Positions 12,266-22,089 of a stretch of 64,000 nt of DNA are shown in pieces (the stretch's first letter is position 1; each line of letters starts with the position of its first letter). The position numbers and the translations under genes are program-made. The stretch is from Chalara sp. BL73 (lineage: Eukaryota; Ascomycota; Leotiomycetes; Helotiales): the NCBI GenBank assembly GCA_918026815.1, contig CAKJVC010000191.1:713288-777287 (forward strand). Reading direction: 5' to 3'. The notes under the pieces are model-generated. The model ran no database searches and was not told where the DNA came from. It saw only the letters and a program-made list of their open reading frames with translations.

Positions 12266-12847
12266 TCAAAACGTCAGCCCCGTATTCCTAAAAGGAATCA
12301 GTGCCAAAATGACAGCCTGCACATAATAAGACTGCCTATCTATCACGTCTCCGGTCAACAAGCCCACACTCCCATTAATCTGCTTTGAATTGCTTCTCCC
12401 AAACACCTGATCATCAGCATGCCCCAACTCCATGCCCCCTCTCACCAACCTCGCCACCTCCTCCGGCTGATAAAACGCTGCCGTCCTCGCCTTGCCCATT
12501 CTGCCCCCCTCTCGATCAATCACCACGACCCACGCAAACGATTCCAGCGTCCCGGCTGTTTGGTTCGGCGTGTCAGCAACTCCCCCTTCGATTCCGATCC
12601 AGTAATCCGCCTGTGGCTCTTGCTCTCGCGCGTTTTGGGCGCGGTTCAGCGCACCCTGGAGCGTTTCGTTGTCCGTGAATGGCTGCTCGGGAACGCCTGA
12701 CGGAACGCTGATACCGTGGGCTGCGTATGTGTTGTGCGGGAACAGGCGCTGGAAGCCCTCTAACGCTGCGGCTATTTTGACGGGGTTTTTTGACGCGACG
12801 GTGATTTGTTTGGCGGGTGCTGCCTTCTGGGGGATGGCGGACTCCAT
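12266..12847 (-). CDS. Inosine/xanthosine triphosphatase (YjjX / DUF84 family NTPase)
   Basis: A single-exon gene of 193 residues from the ATG at 12847; an in-frame GTG lies upstream at 12865 but the ATG is preferred. The N-terminus has ITVASKNPVKIAAALEGF, the substrate-binding loop of this family, followed by FTDNETLQGALNRA and the acidic IGIEGGV motif that holds the catalytic metal, and the GHADDQVFGRSNSKQ segment near the end. The length fits bacterial YjjX (about 170-180 aa). The enzyme hydrolyses ITP and XTP, removing oxidised or deaminated purine nucleotides from the pool before they enter DNA or RNA. No targeting sequence is seen. It ends about 250 bp from the convergent secreted protein gene. 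Confidence 0.9.
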   Translation of the reverse strand: MESAIPQKAAPAKQITVASKNPVKIAAALEGFQRLFPHNTYAAHGISVPSGVPEQPFTDNETLQGALNRAQNAREQEPQADYWIGIEGGVADTPNQTAGTLESFAWVVVIDREGGRMGKARTAAFYQPEEVARLVRGGMELGHADDQVFGRSNSKQINGSVGLLTGDVIDRQSYYVQAVILALIPFRNTGLTF

Positions 12848-13285
12848 GGCCTTGATGGCGGACACCTTGGGTTGGGTTTATTGGCGGTCCAATGATGACG
12901 AGCCGAACCTGACAGCGCTGTGGCGAGATTTCTGAATGGGTAAATGAGAAGAGAATGTACCGCTATCTTCTCGGAATAATTATGTGAGCACCATGATGCA
13001 GAGGAGCGGCTGAAATAAAGTTCTACGGAGGTGGAGCGTGCTTTTGCGAGATGCCTAATTCGGCAAATGCGCGGGGGTGCAGCCTGGCCTCGGTAAAAAA
13101 AAAATAGGGGGGTTAGAGGCAGTGGGTAGACGGCGGCGCATTTCCGCAATTGACTTCATGGGATCGAATATTAGAATGCAGAAGGGTGATCGAGAATAGA
13201 TATAAAGAGGTCATCAACCTGTGTAGTAAAAAGTTCTGCCCTTGGGAGCAGTATCAGTTATCCTCTAGGAAAGAAGAATGTAGAA
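12848..13285. other. Intergenic region upstream of the NTPase gene
   Basis: No supported gene. It contains a 9-A tract at about 13,096-13,104 and should hold the promoter of the minus-strand NTPase gene and the terminator of the minus-strand transcription-factor-domain gene. Confidence 0.4.
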
Positions 13286-15033
13286 CTACCCGAAGACGTT
13301 CAAATCCTCCCAGACCCCTCGAAACAAAACCCTATGTAGTTCAATACACATAATGTTTCCAAGTACCTGCTCTGCATCCTCACAAGATTGAATCTCCAGT
13401 TCCCACACCAAATCTCTCAATTTGCCCTCTAAAAATTCCTTTCCTGACCCATCTTTCACCCACATAAGTGCCATACTTAGAACCCAGAACTGGAGTTTCC
13501 ACCCCTCTACCTCCGAGAGTAAGATATCCATCCCGCCATTCTGCAATAATGGTAAGAGTTTATCGATATGAACATCCATAATGACGGGAACAGAACCGAA
13601 TGCCTTCCTGATAGGCGCAAAATGTAGCATCATAGCCAAACGCAGTACTTCATGGAGGATGTTGGCAGGGGAAGTGAGAGGGACGCGAAGTATTACGAGG
13701 CGGTGGTTTAATGGCGGGATGTATTGGGAAGCAAATGTTAAGTCGTGCCATACTTTTGGGTTGGCGACGAGGTTGTGCGTGAGGTAAGCGCTTAGTTTGG
13801 CGGTGTCAAGGAGGAGGGTAAGAAGTGGTGATAGGTTGGGATGTGTGGCGGAAAGTGAGGTGGTTAGATGGGAGAGGACCGGAGATATGGTGATGGAGAT
13901 GGGGTAGCTAGGGTAGAGGGGCATTATGTGGGAATAGAACGGGAAGGATGGGATCATGTCGAGAGATGTGCAGACTCCGGTGTCGACCCTAATGGGTACA
14001 ATTAGCATGTTAAATGGAGAATGTCAAATGCGGCGATTTGAACTTACCAGCTGATACTAATTGCGAGAAGCGGCGAAAGGCTCATGTATGGGGATTTATT
14101 CGTTTCCCCGGCGGCGAGTTCTGCGTCTGTGGGTGGTTGGAGGATTTTCCTCAACACATTTACGTGGAACACCCACGCGGTATTGTCCGATGTTATTTTC
14201 TATTGCATTATTAGATGCATAAAGCCGGATTGGGACAATGTGGAACGCACCGCATAGCAAGCCATGGATATAATCGCGGCAATGGTGCCTTCACTTGATG
14301 CCGCCTCGGGGCATGATAATCTGGCCTTTACCATCTTTAATGCACGAGAGTAGTTTAAAGCAATCCCGTCATTCTCAAACTTTTCTGGTTTGAAGCTGCG
14401 CTTAGGAGCCATTGCCTGCACAAGCCACGTGAGGTTGGAGAGGATTTGATAAAATGAAGCTGGATCGAGAAGGCCGACTGGGAAGAACGCTTCTCGGTAT
14501 GGGTTCATAAAGTCGTAGGATTCATCGAATACTTCATACTTGTAAATATTTACTCAAAGCAGGGATAGGGGGCAATTCTTCTAACTGTGATCTAGGAGCG
14601 CCCCTGTTTCAGGGGTTAAATCAACTGGATACTTGATAAATGGATCCGTTCTGCTTGAGCCGAACCTAGATAGAGATGCTGTGTATCCATCTCCCAGCCA
14701 TCTAGTTCCATTTCCCTGCCAATACCCGCCAGCATTGGTACATACACCACTTGCGAGAGTTCTTGCAACGCTTTCGGATAGAGCTTGAATAGCCTTTTGG
14801 TCTTTAGGTGGCGGATCGCCTCGTTTCACACGATCCAAATGGAGTTTGACATGCCTCCTAACGAAAATCTTCTTCTTTGCATCTTTGGTGGGCCGTCCAG
14901 AGGTATTGACAAAGGCAAATGCTAATGTCTTCGGTCTCTCTTCTACGGCATCAAATGTACCACCTGCTCCTGTCTCGCCTGATGCATCTCTGGGGTTGGC
15001 ATCATTGTTTCCTGGGAGTAGTTGAGACGCCAT
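13286..15033 (-). CDS. Fungal-specific transcription-factor-domain protein without a zinc cluster
   Basis: Four exons (15033-14586, 14531-14251, 14199-14048, 13988-13286) with GT..AG introns give about 527 residues in one consistent frame. The N-terminus carries the short motif FVNTSG followed by KKIFVRRHVKLHLDR, which in this family precedes a helical domain of the fungal transcription factor type (DUF3468-like). The middle has NPYREAFFPVGL and a Trp-rich linker, and exon 4 opens with VDTGVCTSLDMIPSFPF, a frequent junction in these proteins. No Zn2Cys6 cluster is present at the N-terminus, so DNA binding is not shown; many members of this family lack it. The first intron ends in a weaker AAG. 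An in-frame ATG at 15063 could add ten residues. Likely nuclear; target unknown. Confidence 0.75.
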
Positions 15034-15557
15034 CCGACCCGTCCCTACGAAATGGAACCGCATCGCTTGCCTTTCACCTCTTCAATCTGCACCCGAGAAA
15101 ACAGTCAATTTGGAGACAATCGAGAGTTCCTAAGTCAATTATCAAGGCTGACTAGAAGTTTTTTTCTACGATCCAAATGGGTAGCATTGGTAGGTAGCAT
15201 TGGCAAGCTTACTTATGGCCCACCATGACAAGCTGAAAATGTTTTATTGACATTATCGTTTTGCAGCTTACGCCAAGGGTCTGGGGGTTTCAAAAGGCAT
15301 TTTGGCCCCCACTTCTGCGAGCCTAGATATCTTGTCTACTCTCTCTCTCTTCTGCACCACTACCTTAGAACAATTCTATACTATGCGAAGCTCTCGATGG
15401 AACGAAGAAGACAGGATATGGAAGTGGAGGGAGGAAAAGCTCGGCAGAGAACGAGAAATCCGAAGGTCAAGAGTGGCTGCCTAACGCGCAAGTGTGGGAT
15501 GCGTTTTATCGCCGTGATCAATGTACGGTTATGCCAGCTCCCTTAAACGTCTTCAGA
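15034..15557. other. Promoter region of the transcription-factor-domain gene
   Basis: No supported gene. Plus-strand frames here have no recognisable content. Confidence 0.35.
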
Positions 15558-15990
15558 TCATTCCTATCTGCGAAGGTGTTGAGTGAATGATGGCGCTTAA
15601 AAGGACACCTATCTCATCCATGTTGTATGTATGCTCTGGGAGAACTGCAGAGCTGTTCGGCCGCCTCTCTATCAGCAAGAACTGGTCTAGCGCCTTCTCA
15701 TAGATATGATGATCATGTCTCTCACAGCTTTATCTATTGAGTTCCTTTAATAACCTCCGCGTTGTGGCTTGCAGCTTCCTAGGATACCTCGATAACTCAC
15801 TGTGGGAACTTAGAGATCGTACTCCGTGAAATGTTTTTACTTGATACTGGATCTGTGTTTCTCGCTGCTCCATTTCTGGCACAATAAAGCGAGACAGGGC
15901 GCTCCAAAATATCCCGTCAAAAAGCCAGTATTTTGGATATTGGAGGAATTGGTGGTATTGACGTTCGAGATGTTGATGCTGCTTGTGCAA
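15558..15990 (-). mobile_element. Relic of a pogo-type DDE transposase
   Basis: On the minus strand the reading ERHDHHIYEKALDQF, followed ~20 residues later by ILPE-like LPEHTYNMDEIGVLL, matches the start of the DDE domain of fungal pogo/Fot1-like transposases, where the aspartate of the NMDE motif is catalytic. An in-frame TAA lies just before ERHDHH, where a Leu-Asp-Trp motif is expected, and the frame stops soon after the first catalytic Asp. The rest of the catalytic domain and the helix-turn-helix N-terminus are not found, and terminal inverted repeats were not located. It is therefore a short, inactive fragment. Confidence 0.6.
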
Positions 15991-17358
15991 TCAACCGTTT
16001 GACTCTAGCTAAGGTTAGAGGATTGCAGGTTCAAATTCGGCTCTACGCGTCATTTTTAGAGGAAGGACTAGCTCACGGATGGGTAGCAAAGACATTAATC
16101 CCCGGCCTCCAATCAATACTAGCCCATGCTGCGGAAGAAAGTCGGCGACCTATTGCGATGAATCGACCGATTTATGTATTTCGATACAAGCATTATGATA
16201 TAGGATCTCACTCCAAGCTCAATGCTAGAGCCGCACTTAGCCAATTCAGCTGTAGCTTATATTGTCTGTCAACTATGCATCCTCAAACCATATCGCTCTC
16301 GGGCCCGAATGAAAGCCGATATGTCAGGTAGGTTTACACAGGAGAAGTATTTCGTATAAATACAATTGGAGATGGTCTTCGAATGTTCTATTGTCAGGCT
16401 GTCAAATTACTAACCAGGTATTGCTTGTCCCTTTCTGGCTTAGTAGTGAATGAAAAAAGCGATGGTCTAGGTGGGTCGATGGCCGTTGATCAGCTGTGCA
16501 TGATGGGTCAGTGATCCCAATTGCCCATGCAGAGAGGAACGGCACTTATTTGTTCCTCGCATTTGGTTACTAGGCGCGCCTCTTATACTCCGGCAATAAT
16601 CACTAGTGAGAACATAGCCTGGCCGTAAGCTTTCCCTCTATAAGATCCAGGATATAATTATCGCAGAAACCGGTCAAACCAAGGGTGATGGAAATGAGGA
16701 CCAAGAAAATACGGACTGAAAGAGAAACAAAGGTAGATCTAAATATTAAGGGGGAGACTCAAAATGCTGGCGCAGGGTACATAACTAGTCGTCAAAGTAA
16801 AGTATCCCATCTTGTGGACAAAATGGTAGTTCTTGAGGGGTGGCAGCTGTCTTCTTTTCTAGTTTTCTTTTGTTGCATTGCCTTCACCAGCGCCTCCCGT
16901 ACTAAAGTGGATCATGTATCTGGCCACAGGGATATGTCTCAATGGGTTATAATAGTTATAAGCCCTATTACCTGTGCCCGGGGGTTTTGCAAGACACATG
17001 ACTTAAGTAGCATACTATAATCAATATTTCTTTTACCTAGTAAATATAAAGGTTGTTAAATAAAGGGCTTTAGTATTCAGTTTCATATAATTTATAACAT
17101 TTTTTTAAAGCAAGTTACAATACAGTAGGTGAGTTCAATACAATAACGCCTGTTGGAGATACCTCGTCATACGAATTTAATAACAATAACAAAGCCAAGG
17201 AGAATGCAACTCACCCTGTCCTTATCTACACCCTCTACCTCCGCTCCATTGGCTGGGAATTCGGATTACGGTAATGAGCATTGTTGTAATAGCTGTTCTT
17301 GAATGTGCTTATCTAGAACGCAGCAAGTCCCACTTGCCCCTCAGCTATCACTTCACAT
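15991..17358. other. Intergenic region, AT-rich at its end
   Basis: No supported gene. The frame 15933-16331 (+) overlaps the transposase relic and has no known motif. Around 17,020-17,110 the sequence is strongly AT-rich. Nothing else is recognised. Confidence 0.35.
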
Positions 17359-19088
17359 TCATATTTGCTGGGTCTGTAGGATCCCTTGGGAGCGCTTCAT
17401 TTTGTTCTTCCTTGTCAATTTTGCATAATGAAACCCACATGCGTTGCAAAGCGTTCGCACTCCATCCGGGCCACTCCTCCATTCAGGAGTTTCTGCCCTG
17501 CCACAACTGTGACATCTTCCATGCGGTGCCCGTCGCCCTCTGCGTGCCTCGTTATGGATAGGGTTAGCTTCAGAAGGCCAGGTTGGTGCAGTTTCTCGTC
17601 CCGACCGACGTATCTCCCCACCAACATTGAGATTAGAAGGACGGAGAATACGAACGCGTTTGAATGCTCTTATGTCATCTTCCTCGAGATATTCAAATCG
17701 TGCGATACGTTTCTTTGGCCTTCGTAAAGGATCTTCCATGTCGCCCCTTCCTGGGTGGAGATAATCTGACTCAGAGAGTCGGGGTTCTGAAGCTTTGTCA
17801 AGATCTGTTATCCTCTGGAACGAGATCCCGCACTTTGTGCTATTCTCGGGTTAGAGTTATTATAATGTGCTATTTGTGTTCCACAAACCATTTTGTCATG
17901 CTCGAAGATTGCTCCTTTGAATCTGTTTTACAGCTGGGACAAGAACTTTGAAGGGTGTCGCCTGACTCGTTCTTATTCTGAAACACTACCATCATAACTA
18001 AACGACATCCTGGCAAGAAGCAGGTCGTAAATGGCTGCGTGCGGTGGATGTCACGTTCCAGATTCTGTTCGTAGATTGCATATTCTTGCCTTGCGACCTT
18101 ACCCTCACCCGGTAAACCTATGAACCTCGCCGCCAGAACACTATCGAAGACGTCCCAAGAGTTAATAAGTTCAATATGAATTGGTGCCACGCGGCCCAAT
18201 GCATCAGTCAGAATCACAGGCTCTTGAACCCAACATGGCCCGAATTCCTTTGGTATCCGTGATTGAAGATCAACCACTACGTTGTACGTCTTGAAGCTTA
18301 GAGTCCAGATCCTTCCCACGAGTGATTTGAGATTGGCACCCAATGTAACGCAATAATTCCTAGGCTTTATGTCAGCATTATCCTTGAAATCAACAAGGGA
18401 GAGAGTAAAGCACAGCCTCTCCATCAGTCTACTAGAATTCGTTCCCTGGATCTGTAACTGTCTTCCATTCTCATTCAACATGCCCTGAATTGTGCCAAGT
18501 ATGGTGAGTTGTTGATTATTCGTGTCACTGTTCTTGCGTTGAGCGTCTTCAAGCCGAGCATCCATCGTTCTTCCAGTGAGCTTCGTGAGATTACTTTGCC
18601 AACAATGTCAGCCTTTTATTGAATCTCAAGAAAATTAAAACACTTACATGTTAGCAGTAATCAACAACATGTTAATAGCCGAGCTATGTCCGTTGATCTC
18701 CGCCCGAAACCTCGCCAGCTCACCCTTCTGGGTAATGGCCCACGTGACCTTCCTTCCAATATCACACAGCTTATTACCTGAGCCTCCGTTCCTGAAACTC
18801 CTCTCGTAGTTCTTTATATTTTTTTAAGAAAGATTCAATGCATTCCTTACATTGATCGGCTACTATGCGCACCGTATGACTCAAGGCATTGAGCTCGATA
18901 GATGTATCGCAACTTCGTGAGAGCAATTCAACCTCAAGCAATGCACGATCAAGCGCTAACAGTTCCCGGCATAGCTCTTGGTGCTCGGCAACCGCCCCGG
19001 AAGTATCGTCTAGTGCTTTGAAAACATCTTTGATAAGTATGCTGACTGCTATCACATCGCCGATTGAAACGCCGAACGGGGCTGGCAT
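17359..19088 (-). CDS. Fungal ULD-type ubiquitin-like protein with zinc ribbon and C-terminal GATA finger
   Basis: Three exons (19088-18648, 18593-17889, 17839-17359). The N-terminal ~200 residues resemble the helical domain found at the front of fungal STAND and ubiquitin-like proteins (start MPAPFGVSIGDVIAVS). Exon 2 holds a ubiquitin-like fold of the fungal ULD type, with RVAPIHIELINSWDVF and PGCRLVMMVVF as landmarks. A zinc ribbon follows (CPSC, 13 residues, CTKC), with the intron cutting the third Cys codon. The C-terminus is a GATA finger, C-X2-C-X18-C-X2-C (CHSCGRAETPEWR ... LCNACG), the 18-residue loop type of white-collar proteins. So it may bind DNA, with the ULD as a partner-binding module. 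One problem: in exon 1, after the 7-A run near 18,820, the conserved sequence (ending GGSGNKLCDIGRK) continues in another frame, so either a base is wrong or the gene is broken there. Confidence 0.75.
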
Positions 19089-19882
19089 GGTGGGGCTCTC
19101 GATCACTCAGTTTTAATGAGAAGATGCTCAAGCTGTGGCTGCCGCTTTTCTGTGCGACTTTATTATAATGATTGTAAATACTTAGGGCGGGCGAAAGGAT
19201 CTTTTTGTGGTCAATAAAGGGTGGGAATCAAGTGAAAATCTTCAAGTTCGAAAAGCCCAGCCTTGCGTTGACAATGATCGTGCAGTTAAGGCCCAGATTT
19301 ACCATGTAGCAGTAACGCCTAACTTCAATAGTGCTAGTGCATCAATAACCTGGTGTCAGAAAACAAGCCTGTCCGATTGTGCTACATGGTTGCTTCTGCG
19401 GTCCAATGGGGATCTCGTGACTGTGCCCTGCTCTAGACACAGTCTAAGCCCCATCTCTCTATCACTTTAGTCATGAACTCTGTATGGGCGGAAAGGCTAT
19501 TCCGGAAATTTTGTGAAGCAGGTACCGCTACTTCCGATAACTTCAACTACCCACGGAAATATCAACAATAAAGCCAACTCTGAGCTAATCATATTGCTCC
19601 AATCAAACTTTAATTATGATATTAACGAACGTGAAGGGCGGCACGTGACCAGTATTTTGTATATTCAGCTAGGCACAGCCCTGTTCTCTTTCTCTTTCTC
19701 TTTTAGATTCTTCTATTTAGGGTGAATCGCTCCACATTTGTACGGCGGCATACATAAAAATAGCCCTTAATCTGGCATATCCCAAAGCGCTGCGTCTAAA
19801 CAGCACCACCGTGCATTACATTCCGTGCCATCACACTCGCGTCTAATACTGTTGTCTTCACTCAGCGGGTCATGGTGGCATC
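19089..19882. other. Intergenic region between the ULD-GATA gene and the HET relic
   Basis: No supported gene. It holds the promoter of the minus-strand ULD-GATA gene. A minus frame at 19767-19961 may be the eroded tail of the HET relic but has no clear motif. Confidence 0.35.
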
Positions 19883-20975
19883 TCACCGCAAGATCCCTAA
19901 CTTTGCTTTTGTGTATTGAGCCGGCATCTTCGTATACAGCGCGAATCGCAGAGCAATACACAGAACAAGGAGAGAGCGTGTAGTCAGGAACGATATTATT
20001 CCTGCGCCACGGCTTGGGAGAGCCAATATCGCGAAGACTCTGTCACGAGGGTCTATAGAGGCCGATTGAGATGTGAAAGTGAGAATGGAGTCAAGGTTCA
20101 TTCCCCTGTTTTGAAACTTTTCCCGTAGGTCAACAAGATTATATGGTATTAGCAACCGGAAATCTGAAACTGAGAGCGTTCCAACTGGATTACGGAAACT
20201 GTAGCTTTCGTTTTTCGTCCGCTACAGTTTTCAGCATGAAGTTGGTCTTTAAAGGCAGCCCGGGGTGCTGTTTCAGTGCCGCATGCAAAGAGTACGTCCT
20301 TCGCTACCCAAATTTCTTGTACGATCCACAGGCGGGACCAATACGGACGAGAAAGAAACTCACGAGTTTGACGTAAACTGGGAGTGGAGGATGGTGGCAG
20401 CTGTCCGTTAAGGCCGTGCATCACGGCTCTACTCCCGCCTGCTTCTGGCCCTAGCTAAGCAACAACGAGGCTGGCATATTGGAATATGTCCCTCATAATG
20501 CTGACTTGATGCCCACGTTCCCTGTCGTCGTCTTGGTTGATGGATATCATATCGATCCACCTACAGCTAATATCTGGGTGACTTTTCTGGATATCTTTCA
20601 AGTGCTGCAATGCTACTAACAAGTTTGATGTAGTGTAGAATTTGACCCCATTGAGAACAATTGGAACACATCGTCGAGAATCACCCCAAGTGTATGAGAG
20701 GCTAGCATTTTTTGATTACTGGTCATCTAATAGTTCGTATGATTGCAATGAGCACTCGAAAATGTCATCTTCTGGTCGAGCATTTGAAAAGGTAAGAAAG
20801 CGAAATGATCTCTTTGAAGCAAGCAGACAATGCTCTCTGGTGTACAATTTAGCCGAGTCGATACTGCCTACGTCATCGGTTTGCGCCATAGCATACTCGA
20901 ATGTAGGAATTAGGAATTTATGCGAGGCTGGTAAATGTAGGTAAGAACGAGGCGGAGAGGGAATTAACAAGATAA
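19883..20975 (-). pseudogene. Relic of a HET (heterokaryon incompatibility) domain gene
   Basis: Minus-strand pieces in order match the HET domain: an N-terminal FRFLTFSNARPEDDIFECSL, then LSYTWGDS, WIDMISINQDDDRERGHQV, the segment before LGPEAGG, then REFLSRPYWSRLWIVQEIW and finally DPRDRVFAILAL. HET domains trigger cell death when incompatible fungal strains fuse. The gene is not functional as read: there is a stop before LSYTWG, a TAG in place of the tryptophan expected just before LGPE, and a frame change near 20,150. The TGG-to-TAG change is a C-to-T in a CpA context on the plus strand, as repeat-induced point mutation produces. Only the HET domain is visible; no C-terminal region follows. 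Confidence 0.75.
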
Positions 20976-22089
20976 GCTGCTTTACCTGCAGTACAGTACT
21001 GTCGCAGACTAGAGGTAGCATACCGCCCTCCCTAAATTGATTAGAATGTATCTGTTGAATGGGGTGGGGTGTGCTGGATGACGTTGTGGAAGTCGGCAGT
21101 AGTCCTCACGGGTGAGGATGCGGGGTGAGTGACAAGCTCCGGACAGGGGCTTGTCATATCAACACTGTACCTGTTCATGCGATACAAAATGGCGACCGAG
21201 TCAATATGCCATAGTTTCAAGAGGCTGACAGGCAAGCAACACGTTCTACATCCCATAGTGCATCCCCCCCCCCCCCCCCCCACCCCCCCCCATGCCTTCG
21301 ACTACGAACTCTGTCGTTTAGTCCACCTTTTTTGGTTGTAATACGGACGAGGCTGCGTACAAAACCTGTTGCATCTTTTATTGTTGCCTCCCATTCCATC
21401 TTTTTGCATGTATGGCTTGTGCTACCTATACCTTGTAGTATGGGACTCTGGATCTAGTGCCTGCAATTTTGGCGTCCAGTCTTGTGCTCTTGGGAGAACC
21501 TCATCCTTTACAATGCGTCGCATGACCGGTAAGAGCTGGCGATCTGGTGTAGTCGGTCATGAGCCTTTGCAATGGTTGGCTGATAGCAGTCGAGTCAGCC
21601 CAAGCCGCCAGGTCAACCTCTAACGTGTAAGTTGGTTAGAGGTGAGGCTGCAAATAGTGATGCATGGTGTGAGCTTTTCATCCTGGCTTATAGCTAGGAG
21701 TAGCACTGATTAAAGTTAATCAATTAATAACCTTGTATTGATCCCTGCGTGGTATGATCAGTGCGTACTAAGACCCAATAACATTGATCTCTCGCGCGAG
21801 GCTCCCACAGGAATGCACATTGCATCCCACCACATAAGCGAAAGGAGTGTGACGGGTTGAAGGGGAGGGGGGCAGTGGTTGATTGTTGGCAGTATCTCAT
21901 CATACCGGCAACCTTTTATCAGTACGAGGCTCTGCGTGATATCGAGGATAACATAATTATAAAGACAGATTAAGACCGCAGCCTGGATGATTTGAGAGGC
22001 CACGTCAAGCCATATTCTCCATTCGAAACGCTTCAGAATTATTGAGCATCAGTTGATCTTCTGAAAAGCCAGACACAACAGTTGTAACC
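20976..22089. other. Intergenic region with a long poly-C tract
   Basis: No supported gene. It separates the minus-strand HET relic from the plus-strand ULD gene and so should hold the latter's promoter. The poly-C tract is listed separately. Confidence 0.4.
21264..21291. repeat. Poly-C tract (18 C, A, 9 C)
   Basis: Directly visible: eighteen Cs, one A and nine Cs. The complementary G-run could form a G-quadruplex. The true length is uncertain because homopolymers of this size are hard to sequence. Confidence 0.9.

Noticed and set aside
16000..16060. tRNA-like B-box (GGTTCAAATTC) with possible T-stem
   Set aside because: No acceptor stem, D-arm or anticodon arm could be folded around it; only four of five T-stem pairs form.
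15933..16331. Plus ORF of 132 codons
   Set aside because: Overlaps the transposase relic on the other strand and has no known motif.
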